Positions 1 to 8,035 of a stretch of DNA of 64,000 nt are shown here, piece by piece. The stretch covers positions 3,658,001 to 3,722,000 of the forward strand of contig NZ_CP151633.1 in the NCBI RefSeq assembly GCF_038397715.1, given 5' to 3'. Every line of letters starts with the position of its first letter. Within the stretch, counting starts at the first letter, position 1. The DNA comes from Microbacterium sp. LWO14-1.2. Lineage in GTDB: Bacteria > Actinomycetota > Actinomycetes > Actinomycetales > Microbacteriaceae. The position numbers were made by a program, and so were the translations under genes. The notes below the pieces were generated by a model that saw only the letters and a list, made by a program, of their open reading frames with translations, searched no databases and was not told the origin of the DNA.

Positions 1-872
1 GCAAGCTGCTGACGAAGGTCGAGCCCGGGGCGCGCCTCGACCGCCAGGCGGGTTTCAGCGGCTGGTACTACTCCACGCCGAGCGAGCTGCATCTGCGTTG
101 GGAGAACGTGCTGATCGGCTCACCGGCCGGACCGTGCCCCGCATGGTTCTTCCCGGCCGAGTCATCGACCTGGGTGATCCAGGTCCATGGCCGCGGCGTC
201 ACCCGCGCGGAGTGCCTCCGGGCCGTGCCGGTGCTGCACGCCGAGGGCTTCCCGAACCTCGTGGTGTCGTACCGCAACGACGGCGAGGCCCCCCGCAGCC
301 GCAGCGGTGCCTACGCTCTCGGCGCGTCGGAGTGGCGGGATGTGGATGCGGCGGTGTCCTATGCGCTCCGTCACGGCGCCGAGCGGGTGATCCTGATGGG
401 ATGGTCGATGGGCGGGGCCGTCGCTCTGCAGGCCGCGGTGAACTCGGGCAACCGCGACCGCATCGCCGGTCTGATCCTCGAGTCGCCCGTCGTCGACTGG
501 CGCACTGTCCTGCGCTTCCAGGCCAGGGAGATCGGCCTGCGCGCGCCGATCCCGGACCTGGCGATGAGCGCACTCTCGGTGCCGCTGACCGCTCGACTCA
601 GCGGTGCGGAGGACGCGATCCCGTTCGACCGGCTCGACATGGTCGCGCGCGCGGAGGAACTCGCGGTCCCCATCCTCATCCTGCACAGCGACGACGACGG
701 GTTCGTCCCCGCAGACGCGTCTCATGCACTGCAGGAGGCCAGGCCCGACCTCGTGACGATGCCGCCGTTCTCGGGCGCCAGGCACACCAAGCTCTGGAAC
801 TACGACCAGGCAGGGTGGAGCGATGCCATCACCGAGTGGATGCGTGTCCAGGGATTCAGCGCTTCTGCCTGA
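1..872 (+). CDS. alpha/beta hydrolase, 5' end outside window
   Basis: The reading frame is open from the first bases, so the true start lies upstream. The visible part has the features of a serine hydrolase of the alpha/beta fold: a strand followed by VHGRG (oxyanion-hole region), the nucleophile elbow GWSMGG with the catalytic Ser, an acid loop ILHSDDDGFVP with candidate Asp residues, and a late His in GARHTKLW. The substrate cannot be told from sequence. The gene ends in a 17-base convergent overlap with sufE on the other strand. Family assignment is firm; function is only general esterase/lipase-like. Confidence 0.85.
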   Translation, partial: KLLTKVEPGARLDRQAGFSGWYYSTPSELHLRWENVLIGSPAGPCPAWFFPAESSTWVIQVHGRGVTRAECLRAVPVLHAEGFPNLVVSYRNDGEAPRSRSGAYALGASEWRDVDAAVSYALRHGAERVILMGWSMGGAVALQAAVNSGNRDRIAGLILESPVVDWRTVLRFQAREIGLRAPIPDLAMSALSVPLTARLSGAEDAIPFDRLDMVARAEELAVPILILHSDDDGFVPADASHALQEARPDLVTMPPFSGARHTKLWNYDQAGWSDAITEWMRVQGFSASA

Positions 873-1287
873 CCTGCTTCTTCGCGCGCATGAGCATCCC
901 GGTCATCCCTCCGATCCGGAGAGGTGACACCGCCTTCGTGAGCCCGATCGACTGGGGGTAGTCGTCGGGGATGGCGAGGACCTCGTCGGCGCTGAGACCG
1001 GTGATCCCCTGCACGAGGATGCTGGCGAAACCGCGTGTGGTCGGAGCCTCGGGCGGTGCCGTGGCGTGCATCGTCACCACGTCGTCGTGCACCTCGACGT
1101 AGATGTACACCGGCGACTGGCACTCCGCGACGCGCTCGCACATCTCGGGGTGGTTCGCGACTTCCTCCGACACCTCAGGCAGCTCGTCGGCGTACTCCAG
1201 CAGGAGTAGCAGGCGATCGGCCTCGGGGGTCTCGAGGAAGCCGTCGCGGATCTCGGCGAGGACGTCAGGAACTTCGCTCGTGCTCAT
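856..1287 (-). CDS. sufE: SufE-like cysteine desulfuration protein
   Basis: A protein of about 143 residues resembling SufE, which accepts persulfide sulfur from a cysteine desulfurase and passes it on for Fe-S cluster assembly. The expected active-site Cys is in ECQSPVYI (about residue 56); a second Cys lies six residues earlier. It follows the rhodanese gene sseA by 18 bases with the same orientation, so the two are probably co-transcribed; sseA-sufE pairs are common in actinobacteria. The ATG at 1287 is chosen because homologues begin close to MSTSEVP. In-frame ATG 1296 and GTG 1302 are alternatives. No suf operon is in view. Confidence 0.85.
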   Translation of the reverse strand: MSTSEVPDVLAEIRDGFLETPEADRLLLLLEYADELPEVSEEVANHPEMCERVAECQSPVYIYVEVHDDVVTMHATAPPEAPTTRGFASILVQGITGLSADEVLAIPDDYPQSIGLTKAVSPLRIGGMTGMLMRAKKQVRQKR

Positions 1288-1305
1288 CCCTGTCATTCTC
1301 ACACG

Positions 1306-2199
1306 TCAGGCGGTGCCGGGCTCCGAACCAGTGACGATCGGCACGCGCACGGCGCTGCCCCATTCCGTCCAGGATCCGTCGTAGTTGCGGACGTCGTCGA
1401 AGCCGAGCAGGTGCTTCAGCACGAACCAGGTGTGGCTCGACCGCTCGCCGATACGGCAGTACGCCACGACCTCGTCGCCGTCGTCCAAACCGGCGCCGTC
1501 GCGGTAGATCGCGTCGAGCTCGGCCCGGGACTTGAAGCCGCCGTCCTCGGCGACCGCCTTCGCCCACGGAACGCTCTGCGCGGTGGGGATGTGTCCAGCC
1601 CGCAGCGTGCCCTCCTCGGGGTACGCGGGCGCGGTGGTGCGCTCCCCGCTGTACTCCTCGGGGGAGCGCACGTCGATCAACGGCTTGCCGATGTGCGCCA
1701 GGACGTCCTCCTTATAGGCGCGGATGCCGGAGTCGTCGCGCTCGACGACCGGGTACTCCGTCGGCGTGATGGTCGGGGTCTCGCGCGTGATCTCACGGCC
1801 CTCGGCGATCCAGCGATCACGGCCCCCGTCGAGCAGGCGGACGTCCTCGTGGCCGAAGAGCGAGAAGACCCAGAGCGCGTACGCAGCCCACCAGTTGTTC
1901 TTGTCCCCGTAGATGACGACGGTGTCGTCTCGCGAGATCCCCTTGCGGCTCAGCAGCGCGGCGAATCCCTCGCCGTCGACGTAGTCGCGCACGACCGGGT
2001 CGTTGAGCTCGGTGTGCCAGTCGACCTTCACCGCGCCGGGGATGTGGCCGGTCTCGTAGAGCAGCACATCCTCGTCGGACTCGACGACGACCAGACCGGG
2101 CGTGCCGAGGTGCTCGGCGAGCCACTCGGTGGTCACGAGACGGCCTGGCTCGGCGTACTCGGCGAACTTGGACGATGACGTGTCGAACTCGATGGCCAC
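1306..2199 (-). CDS. sseA: two-domain rhodanese / sulfurtransferase SseA
   Basis: 297 residues with two rhodanese domains, as in thiosulfate or 3-mercaptopyruvate sulfurtransferases, which move sulfane sulfur onto an acceptor through a Cys persulfide. The C-terminal domain has the active loop CRIGERSS with the catalytic Cys near residue 248. At the equivalent place the N-terminal domain has GDKNN with no Cys, so that half is structural, as usual in the family. The GTG start at 2199 is chosen over upstream frames because GGAG lies six bases before it and the encoded N-terminus (AIEFDTSS) fits the family. The neighbouring sufE suggests a sulfur-relay role; the donor specificity is not decidable from sequence. 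Confidence 0.88.
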   Translation of the reverse strand: MAIEFDTSSSKFAEYAEPGRLVTTEWLAEHLGTPGLVVVESDEDVLLYETGHIPGAVKVDWHTELNDPVVRDYVDGEGFAALLSRKGISRDDTVVIYGDKNNWWAAYALWVFSLFGHEDVRLLDGGRDRWIAEGREITRETPTITPTEYPVVERDDSGIRAYKEDVLAHIGKPLIDVRSPEEYSGERTTAPAYPEEGTLRAGHIPTAQSVPWAKAVAEDGGFKSRAELDAIYRDGAGLDDGDEVVAYCRIGERSSHTWFVLKHLLGFDDVRNYDGSWTEWGSAVRVPIVTGSEPGTA

Positions 2200-2345
2200 A
2201 GGGATCTCCTCAGTCGGTGAGCGGCGATGGGACGGGTGGTGACGGCGTAATGTGGAGCCGACACTTCGACGATAGATCCACGCCGTGCACTCCGGACCCG
2301 ATTCGTAAGACTTCGACACAGGTGAGCACCCGATCCAGGACCGTG

Positions 2346-3398
2346 ATGACCGACACGCCCACCCGCACGGGCCTCGTGCACCTCATCGACCGCGAACCGA
2401 CCGTCACCGGCCCCGAGATGCTCGCGAGCCTCGTGCCGCCGCCTCAGTTCGACGGCGCCACCTTCGACAGCTACCGGGCCGACCCCGAGTACCCGTCGCA
2501 GGAGGAGGCGAAGGAGACTCTGATCCGATTCGCAGGCCGCGGGGGCGGACCGGTCAAGCGCGGTGGACTGTTCAGCCGGGCGAAGAAGGAGCCCGAGATG
2601 AAGCCGGGCGTCTATCTCGACGGCGGCTTCGGCGTCGGCAAGACTCACCTGCTCGCGTCGATCTACCATGCGATGCCCGCGCGTCGGAAGTACTTCGGGT
2701 CGTTCATCGAGTACACCGCGCTCGTCGGGGCGCTGGGGTACAAGAACACGGTCGACCTGCTCAAGGGCGCCGATCTGCTGTGCATCGACGAGTTCGAGCT
2801 CGACGACCCGGGCGACACGATGGTCATGACCCGGCTTCTCGGCGAACTGGTCCCGACCGGGACGCGTCTGGCGGCCACGTCGAACACCCCGCCGAATGCG
2901 CTGGGCGAAGGCCGGTTCGCCGCACAGGACTTCCTCCGCGAGATCCACGCGATGGCCGACAGCTTCCAGACGCTCCGCATCGACGGCGTGGATTTCCGTC
3001 AGCGTGCGCTCGACGGCCACGCGGTCGTGAGCGACGCCGCAGAGTATGCGGCCGCGGTGGAGGCCGGCGCCGCCGGCGGCACGGCATCCGACGACTCCTT
3101 CGACGACGTGATCCGGCACCTCGCCCGCGTGCACCCGTCGCGCTACATCCGACTCATCACCGGCCTCGACCTCGTCGGTCTGCGTGACGTGCGCGTTCTC
3201 ACCGACCAGTCCGAGGCCCTCCGCTTCGTCGCGTTCGTCGACCGGGTCTACGACGCGCAGATCCCGATCGTCGCGACGGGGGTCAGTCTCGACGGCGTCT
3301 TCTCCGATGAGATGCTCGGCGGCGGGTACCGCAAGAAGTACCTCAGGGCGGTGTCGCGACTCAATGCCCTCACACACGCGGATCGCAGCAGCACGTAA
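2346..3398 (+). CDS. zapE: cell division ATPase ZapE (AFG1-like)
   Basis: 350 residues of the AFG1/ZapE AAA-type ATPase family. Walker A is GGFGVGKT at residues 93-100 and Walker B is LLCIDEFEL near residue 140. The ATG at 2346 follows AGGA by five bases; the open frame extends further upstream but that part is not conserved-looking. In Gram-negative bacteria ZapE affects FtsZ and division; in actinobacteria its role is less clear, so the name reflects family only. It is transcribed divergently from sseA, sharing an intergenic region of about 145 bases. Confidence 0.85.
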   Translation: MTDTPTRTGLVHLIDREPTVTGPEMLASLVPPPQFDGATFDSYRADPEYPSQEEAKETLIRFAGRGGGPVKRGGLFSRAKKEPEMKPGVYLDGGFGVGKTHLLASIYHAMPARRKYFGSFIEYTALVGALGYKNTVDLLKGADLLCIDEFELDDPGDTMVMTRLLGELVPTGTRLAATSNTPPNALGEGRFAAQDFLREIHAMADSFQTLRIDGVDFRQRALDGHAVVSDAAEYAAAVEAGAAGGTASDDSFDDVIRHLARVHPSRYIRLITGLDLVGLRDVRVLTDQSEALRFVAFVDRVYDAQIPIVATGVSLDGVFSDEMLGGGYRKKYLRAVSRLNALTHADRSST

Positions 3399-3425
3399 CG
3401 CGATGTTCACATAGCGGGTCCTCCT

Positions 3426-3441
3426 GTAACGTCCCTGCAAC
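3426..3441 (+). promoter_or_regulatory. GlnR-like box upstream of amt
   Basis: GTAAC, six bases, then GCAAC, matching the general actinobacterial GlnR pattern GTnAC-n6-GaAAC with one clear deviation. It lies about 70 bases before the ammonium transporter start, where nitrogen control would be expected. A single site is seen and no -35/-10 pair could be placed confidently, so this is a suggestion from pattern and context. Confidence 0.4.
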
Positions 3442-3512
3442 ACACCTCGCGCATTCCTGAAATCGGGCCTCGTCACACTGAAGCTCTCAGTCACCCGAAT
3501 GTGAGGTTCTTC

Positions 3513-4751
3513 ATGGATGCTCCAGGCAACATCTCCTGGGCGATCACCGCGACCGCCCTCGTCCTGCTCATGACGCCCGGCGTCGCCTTCTTCTACGGCG
3601 GCCTCGTGAAGGCCAAGAGCGTCGTCAGCATGATGATGATGAGCTTCGGCTCCATCGGTCTCGTCGCGGTGCTCTGGATCCTCTTCGGCTTCTCGATGAG
3701 CGCGGTCGACAACCCGATGGCGTTCGCGGGCAACCCCTTCGCCGACTTCGGTCTCTCGAGCCTCGCCTCGGGTGAGGGCTCCAACGTCGCCCTGCTCGGC
3801 GTGGCCTACGGCGCGACCTTCGCGATCATCACGGTCGCCCTCATCTCCGGCGCCATCGCCGACCGCGCGAAGTTCGGCAGCTGGCTGATCTTCGCCGGCG
3901 TGTTCGCGACCGTCGGCTACTTCCCGGTCGCCGCATGGGTCTGGGGTGGCGGCTGGATCATGAACCTGGGCACCACCCTGTTCGGCGAGGACAGCGGCAT
4001 CGGCGTCATCGACTACGCGGGTGGCACGGCCGTGCACATCAACGCGGGTGCCGCGGCACTCGCCCTCGCGCTGGTCCTCGGCAAGCGCATCGGCTTCCAG
4101 AAGGGCATCCTCAAGCCGCACAACGTGCCGCTGACCCTGCTCGGCGCCGCGCTGCTGTGGTTCGGCTGGTTCGGCTTCAACGCCGGAGCCGAGTGGCTCG
4201 CGGAGGACATGGGCGGTGTCGGTCTCATCGGACTCAACACTCTCGGTGCCACGGCAGCCGCCATCCTCGGTTGGATCCTGGTCGAGAAGATCAAGGACGG
4301 CAAGCCGACCTCCGTCGGAGCGGCGTCGGGAGCCGTCGCCGGTCTCGTGGCGATCACCCCGGCCTGCGCCAACCTGACGCCGGGGTGGGCCCTGCTGCTC
4401 GGAGCTGTCGCCGGTGTCGTCTGCGCCCTGGCCATCGAGCTCAAGTTCCGCCTCGGCTTCGACGACTCGCTCGACGTGGTCGGCATCCACCTCGTCGGCG
4501 GTCTCATCGGAACCATCTACCTCGGCTTCTTCGCGACCGACACCGGCCTCTTCGTCGGCGGCGACGCCCGCCAGCTGGCCGTGCAGGTCATCGCCGCGGC
4601 CGGCGTGCTGATCTACTCATTCGTCGTCGCTTTCATCATCGGCTTCGCGATCCAGAAGACGATCGGCTTCCGCGTCACCAACGAGGACGAGATCGCCGGC
4701 GTCGACCAGGTCGTCCACGGCGAGGAGGGCTACGCGCTCGCAGACGCGTGA
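3513..4751 (+). CDS. amt: ammonium transporter Amt
   Basis: 412 residues, strongly hydrophobic with about 11 membrane segments, typical of Amt/MEP/Rh ammonium channels. Family marks include TPGVAFFYGG early in the protein, DYAGGTAVHINAG (signature with the first pore His) and VVGIHLVGGLIG (second pore His). The C-terminal cytoplasmic tail (about 30 residues) is present, so gating by a PII protein is possible, but no glnK or glnD gene follows; the next gene is unrelated. The ATG at 3513 is preceded by GAGG six bases upstream; a GTG at 3501 would add four residues. Confidence 0.95.
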   Translation: MDAPGNISWAITATALVLLMTPGVAFFYGGLVKAKSVVSMMMMSFGSIGLVAVLWILFGFSMSAVDNPMAFAGNPFADFGLSSLASGEGSNVALLGVAYGATFAIITVALISGAIADRAKFGSWLIFAGVFATVGYFPVAAWVWGGGWIMNLGTTLFGEDSGIGVIDYAGGTAVHINAGAAALALALVLGKRIGFQKGILKPHNVPLTLLGAALLWFGWFGFNAGAEWLAEDMGGVGLIGLNTLGATAAAILGWILVEKIKDGKPTSVGAASGAVAGLVAITPACANLTPGWALLLGAVAGVVCALAIELKFRLGFDDSLDVVGIHLVGGLIGTIYLGFFATDTGLFVGGDARQLAVQVIAAAGVLIYSFVVAFIIGFAIQKTIGFRVTNEDEIAGVDQVVHGEEGYALADA

Positions 4752-4758
4752 GCTGCCC

Positions 4759-4764
4759 TAGGGT
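4759..4764 (+). promoter_or_regulatory. -10 box (TAGGGT) for leaderless MazF-like gene
   Basis: TAGGGT ends exactly six bases before the GTG at 4771, the spacing at which transcription would start on the start codon. The same TANNNT-N6-start pattern is seen before several other genes in this window. Confidence 0.45.
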
Positions 4765-4770
4765 GACCGT

Positions 4771-5352
4771 GTGGGCAACGGCAACGGCATCCTGAACGCA
4801 CTCTCGCAGATCCTCATCCGCGCATTCGGATCGACCAGGGCCTCTCGGACGACGACTCGTCCGAGAGGCCCTGTCGCGCGTGTCCGCAGGTCCGCCGAGA
4901 CGGAGAACGTCAGCGGTGCCGGGCGAGGCGCGGATGCCGTCGCTGCCGCCACAGTGCGGATCGATCCCGACCGCGTCGACGACCTGCGCATCGGCTATGC
5001 GCCGGACCGCGACGGAGCGCCGGACGCCGGCGAGATCATCTGGACCTGGGTGCCCTACGAGGAGAACGACGGGCGCGGCAAGGATCGACCTCTGCTCGTG
5101 ATCGGACGTCAGTCGACGGATCGGGTCTACGCCGTGCGGATGACGAGTCGCGCGCACGACGGCGACCGGGACTACCTGTCGATCGGATCGGGGGAGTGGG
5201 ACTCGCAGCGACGCGAGTCGTGGGTCGACATCGAGCAGCTCTACAGCGTGCACGAGACGGGTCTTCGGCGAGAGGCCGCCGTGCTCGACCGGGCGCGGTA
5301 CGGACGGGTGGCTGCGGCGCTGTCCCGTCGCTACGGATGGACGGTCGGGTGA
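4771..5352 (+). CDS. orphan PemK/MazF-family protein
   Basis: 193 residues. The C-terminal part (from about residue 86: GEIIWTWVPYEEN, then KDRPLLVIGR) has the start of a PemK/MazF fold, the family of endoribonuclease toxins and related regulators. The N-terminal 80 residues are a short hydrophobic patch followed by a low-complexity, charged linker. There is no antitoxin-sized gene beside it, so activity as a toxin is uncertain; such stand-alone forms are widespread in actinobacteria. The GTG start is supported by a leaderless -10. A perfect 16-bp hairpin falls in codons 23-34. Its 3' end overlaps the converging Pr6Pr gene by 22 bases. Confidence 0.75.
   Translation: MGNGNGILNALSQILIRAFGSTRASRTTTRPRGPVARVRRSAETENVSGAGRGADAVAAATVRIDPDRVDDLRIGYAPDRDGAPDAGEIIWTWVPYEENDGRGKDRPLLVIGRQSTDRVYAVRMTSRAHDGDRDYLSIGSGEWDSQRRESWVDIEQLYSVHETGLRREAAVLDRARYGRVAAALSRRYGWTVG
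4837..4872 (+). other. perfect 16-bp hairpin inside the MazF-like gene
   Basis: AGGGCCTCTCGGACGA, loop CGAC, TCGTCCGAGAGGCCCT. It sits 85 bases after the amt stop and within the 5' coding part of the next gene. It looks like a terminator for amt, but lacks a T-run and would also lie in the early transcript of the MazF-like gene, where it could act as an attenuator. Confidence 0.6.
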
Positions 5353-5744
5353 CCCTGCGCACGTCGACGACCGCCCCGAGCGTTCTTCGGACCTGACCGC
5401 CGCACGCGGCTGAGCAGCCACACCGCGGCGCCCGCGCAGAGCAGGGTGGCGAGAAGCCCCACGACGTGCGCGAGCAGCGAGGGCAGCCCGCGCTCCGGGA
5501 GCAGGAAGCCGTAGGGGACCCAGCCGTCCGTGACGCCTCGCACCAGCACCACGGCGAGCCACAGCAGGGGATAGGGGAGGACGAGCCACAGCCGTCGCCA
5601 GGGCAGGCTCGGCCGGTCGTCGATCAGTGTCCAGTCCAGGACGAGCAGAACCGGGAGGACCGTGTGCAGGATCAGGCTCACCCACGCGGGGGCCGACCCC
5701 GTGCCCGGCACGAGGAGGTTGTAGACGAGACCGACGACGATCAT
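5331..5744 (-). CDS. Pr6Pr-family membrane protein, N-terminally truncated (possible pseudogene)
   Basis: 137 residues from the first ATG, with about four membrane segments. The sequence VGLVYNLLVPG, then LHTVLPVLLVLDW and GWVPYGFLLPE, matches the latter two thirds of Pr6Pr-type proteins, which normally have six segments and about 200 residues. The open frame continues upstream to a stop at 5820-5822 and encodes STARGAAVACM, which still resembles the family, but there is no start codon there and no room for the two missing segments before the gene at 5918. It is therefore probably a 5'-truncated remnant. Function of the family is unknown to me. Confidence 0.6.
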   Translation of the reverse strand: MIVVGLVYNLLVPGTGSAPAWVSLILHTVLPVLLVLDWTLIDDRPSLPWRRLWLVLPYPLLWLAVVLVRGVTDGWVPYGFLLPERGLPSLLAHVVGLLATLLCAGAAVWLLSRVRRSGPKNARGGRRRAQGHPTVHP

Positions 5745-5917
5745 GCACGCGACGGCGGCGCCGCGGGCTGTGGACAGCCACGCGGGTGCGCGGCGGCCGC
5801 GGAGCGGAGCGGGTCGACGTCATCCGATCAGGGTACGAGGAATCCTCTCCAATCCGTTTCGCGGCGGGTTGCGAACCATCAGTGAGCCGCACGAAGCGGC
5901 GCCACCAAGGAGGAATC

Positions 5918-6298
5918 ATGCGTTTCATCCCCACCAAGGTCCACGGAATCCTCGACTACGTCGTCGGCGTGGCGCTCATCGCGGCACCATGGCTGTTCGG
6001 CTTCGCGAGCCTGGGCGGCCCCGCAGTCATCATCCCGATCGTGCTCGGCGTTGGCCTGATCGTCTACAGCCTGTTCACGAAGTACGAATGGGGCCCCTTC
6101 GGCTTCATCCCGATGCCCGTCCACCTCGTGTTCGACATCGTCGCCAGCCTCTTCCTGGCCCTTTCGCCCTGGATCTTCGGCTTCGCGAACCAGGCCCCGA
6201 ACGTGTGGCTCCCGCACGTCGTCGTCGGCGTCGCTGTCATCGTCGTGGTGCTGTTCTCGCAGCCGCAGCCCGCGAAGGTCAAGGCCGCTCGCGCCTGA
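5918..6298 (+). CDS. SPW-repeat membrane protein
   Basis: 126 residues with four membrane segments arranged as two similar halves, each with a Pro-Trp motif (APWLFGF and SPWIFGF), as in SPW-repeat proteins. The ATG at 5918 has a strong ribosome site (AAGGAGGA, six bases before). It stands alone and is followed at once by a strong hairpin. The family has no known biochemical role. Confidence 0.8.
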   Translation: MRFIPTKVHGILDYVVGVALIAAPWLFGFASLGGPAVIIPIVLGVGLIVYSLFTKYEWGPFGFIPMPVHLVFDIVASLFLALSPWIFGFANQAPNVWLPHVVVGVAVIVVVLFSQPQPAKVKAARA

Positions 6299-6310
6299 CC
6301 CCACAGACCG

Positions 6311-6349
6311 AGGGCCCACAGGAACGATCGGTCCGTTCCTGTGGGCCCT
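6311..6349. terminator. bidirectional hairpin terminator
   Basis: AGGGCCCACAGGAACG, seven-base loop, CGTTCCTGTGGGCCCT: a perfect 16-bp stem between two converging genes (SPW protein and GIY-YIG protein). It has no T-run but its place suggests termination in both directions. Confidence 0.7.
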
Positions 6350-6771
6350 CACCTCTGCATGGCCACGGCCACCCATCGCGCGTACAGCTGCCATGGATCG
6401 CGGGTCGTGCGTAGTGCGGCGACATGGTGCTCGAGCTCCGTCGTGAACGTGAACCACTCGCCGCCCTCGCGGATCGACGCGAACTCGCGGTGCCTGGCCT
6501 GCTCGACGTCTCGGCCGCCCGGCTCGAACGCCAGCAGCTCCTCGTGGCGGATCGCGGCGAGGCGCTGACGCGGCCGACCGCTCGTGCCGATCTTCACCCG
6601 CCGGTCGTAGCGCAGGTAATAGACGACCTCGACGATCGGCCGGGGCAGATCGGCGTCCGGAGCGTCGCCGAACCGCCACCCGCACCACGCGCAGGCGAGG
6701 TCGCCGGCGACGCGCACGGCGTCGACGCGGCCGCACAGCGGGCACGGGTCGGGGAGCGTGATTTTCGGCAC
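6349..6771 (-). CDS. GIY-YIG nuclease-family protein with zinc ribbon
   Basis: 140 residues. The N-terminus has two Cys pairs (C10/C13 and C27/C30), a likely zinc ribbon. Residues of about 48-110 (VVYYLRYDRRVKIGTSGRP, later EFASIREGGEWF) match the T5orf172/MUG113 branch of GIY-YIG nucleases. The GTG start has no ribosome site but has TAGTGT six bases upstream, consistent with a leaderless message. No recombinase or restriction partner is near, so its DNA target and role are unknown. Confidence 0.75.
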   Translation of the reverse strand: MPKITLPDPCPLCGRVDAVRVAGDLACAWCGWRFGDAPDADLPRPIVEVVYYLRYDRRVKIGTSGRPRQRLAAIRHEELLAFEPGGRDVEQARHREFASIREGGEWFTFTTELEHHVAALRTTRDPWQLYARWVAVAMQR

Positions 6772-6884
6772 AGCGCGACACTAACCGCAGGTCCCGACAC
6801 TCAGCCCAACCGAGAGGAGATCGTCGAGCAACGAGGTCACGGCATTGCGCTGACAACGTCTGGGCGGCTCGATGGAAAGGAAGA

Positions 6885-6912
6885 AACCCCGCAGGCCGGG
6901 GCCGCGGGGCTT
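6885..6912 (-). terminator. terminator of tRNA-Val(CAC)
   Basis: On the minus strand AAGCCCCGC, an eleven-base loop, GCGGGGTTT and then a T-rich tail, starting six bases after the tRNA 3' end. Typical intrinsic terminator. Confidence 0.75.
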
Positions 6913-6917
6913 CTGTG

Positions 6918-6993
6918 TGGTGGGCGATACCGGACTCGAACCGATGACCTCTTCCGTGTGAAGGAAGCGCGCTACCAACTGCGCCAATCGCCC
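6918..6993 (-). tRNA. tRNA-Val (anticodon CAC)
   Basis: 76 bases including an encoded CCA. The acceptor stem GGGCGAT pairs with ATCGCCC; D arm, anticodon loop TTCACAC (anticodon CAC, reading GTG) and T loop GGTTCGAGTCC are all in place. A candidate -10 (TAGTAT on the minus strand, 7017-7022) lies upstream, and a terminator follows. Confidence 0.95.
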
Positions 6994-7082
6994 ATACCCG
7001 AGGGGTACGTCAACCGATACTACCCGACGCTCACGACGCTCGACGACCACTCCGAGGGACACGCGCGAGAATCGACACCGGT

Positions 7083-7111
7083 TTGGACACCGGCCGATCA
7101 TCGGCTAATGT
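7083..7111 (+). promoter_or_regulatory. promoter of the Gly-Cys-Val tRNA operon
   Basis: TTGGAC, 17-base spacer, TAATGT, ending 34 bases before the tRNA-Gly gene. The spacing and both boxes are good for a sigma-70-type promoter. Confidence 0.6.
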
Positions 7112-7145
7112 TTCATAAGTGCCCGGGACAACAACCGGGAACAAC

Positions 7146-7218
7146 GCGGATGTAGCGCAGTTGGTAGCGCACAACCTTGCCAAGGTTGGGGTCGCGAGTT
7201 CGAGTCTCGTCATCCGCT
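7146..7218 (+). tRNA. tRNA-Gly (anticodon GCC)
   Basis: 73 bases without encoded CCA. Acceptor GCGGATG pairs with CATCCGC; the anticodon arm CAACC-TTGCCAA-GGTTG shows anticodon GCC. First gene of a three-tRNA plus-strand cluster. Confidence 0.95.
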
Positions 7219-7272
7219 CAAGTGCAAGGGCCTTCTTCGGAGGGCCTTCAGCACGTGGGGTCAATCCACACG

Positions 7273-7343
7273 GTGGCGTGGCCGAGCGGCTAGGCACCGG
7301 CCTGCAAAGCCGTTTACACGGGTTCGAATCCCGTCGCCACCTC
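7273..7343 (+). tRNA. tRNA-Cys (anticodon GCA)
   Basis: 71 bases without encoded CCA. Acceptor GGTGGCG pairs with CGCCACC; the anticodon loop CTGCAAA gives GCA. Second gene of the cluster. Confidence 0.95.
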
Positions 7344-7368
7344 TCAGAAACTGAATAGCCCACACGGG

Positions 7369-7440
7369 CGCGATTGGCGCAGCGGTAGCGCGCTTCCCTG
7401 ACACGGAAGAGGTCACTGGTTCGATCCCAGTATCGCGCAC
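7369..7440 (+). tRNA. tRNA-Val (anticodon GAC)
   Basis: 72 bases without encoded CCA. Acceptor GCGCGAT pairs with ATCGCGC; anticodon loop CTGACAC gives GAC. Its D and anticodon arms are nearly identical to the minus-strand tRNA-Val(CAC) 375 bases away. Last gene of the cluster, followed by a terminator. Confidence 0.95.
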
Positions 7441-7446
7441 AGACAA

Positions 7447-7470
7447 ACCCCCGGTTTCCGCCGGGGGTTT
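7447..7470 (+). terminator. terminator of the tRNA cluster
   Basis: AACCCCCGG, loop TTTCCG, CCGGGGGTT followed by TTC: a nine-base stem ending in T residues directly after tRNA-Val(GAC). Confidence 0.85.
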
Positions 7471-7580
7471 TCTCGTATCCGGCGGTCGTCGCGGCGATAG
7501 CTGAACTCGGTCGAACATGTGCGATGCTTGTCCTCACCACCGAGTGATCACCTCGATCGCGCCTCGTCAAACAGGTTCCC

Positions 7581-7943
7581 GTGGCAGACGAGGATCGCAA
7601 CATCGTGGGACGTCTCATTTACGAGGGTGACGAGAAGGTCGACATCGAAGACCGGGCACTCACCCACCTGCAGCTGGTCATGACCGCGAAGCTCCGTCGG
7701 GGCGAGCCGTTCGCCTTCAGCTGGGCGAACGAGTCGAGTCTGGGCGGAGGCCGCATCACTGTGTGGGTGCACGCCGGCAGCGCGCTCGCCTTCAAGTACT
7801 TCGGCAGCAGACAGCCCTCGATCAATCGCGCGTGGATCGACGCCCTCGCCGTCACCGCGAACAGCCCCGGTGGGCTGCGCCTGGTGCCCGAGCCGGCCGA
7901 GACGCCGCTCCAGGGCGGTCTCGAAGTCGCCGAAGCGTCATAG
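7581..7943 (+). CDS. DUF7882-type small protein
   Basis: 120 residues. The core (GRLIYEG, RALTHLQLV, KLRRGEPFAFSW, then FKYFGSRQPSINRAW and ALAVTANS) is the compact, highly conserved small protein found in many copies in Microbacteriaceae and related actinobacteria, now classed as DUF7882. Its molecular role is unknown; names implying a DNA ligase for this family are not supported by any ligase motif here. The GTG at 7581 has only a weak ribosome site (AGG six bases before). It stands alone between the tRNA cluster and the BLUF operon. Confidence 0.75.
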   Translation: MADEDRNIVGRLIYEGDEKVDIEDRALTHLQLVMTAKLRRGEPFAFSWANESSLGGGRITVWVHAGSALAFKYFGSRQPSINRAWIDALAVTANSPGGLRLVPEPAETPLQGGLEVAEAS

Positions 7944-8035
7944 CTCTACCCCGCGCTTCGGCATCCTGCAAGCCCCTCTCGCCAACCGCCGTTCCCGTCG
8001 TACGGTGGCTGAGCAACGATGGGGAGGTAGCGCAC

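Noticed and set aside
2133-4490. Minus-strand frame of 785 codons across zapE and amt
   Set aside because: Antisense to two firmly identified genes with strong motifs; composition is typical of a GC-driven shadow frame.
4771-5352. Active toxin-antitoxin pair with the MazF-like gene
   Set aside because: No antitoxin-sized gene lies next to it in either direction; kept as an orphan family member only.
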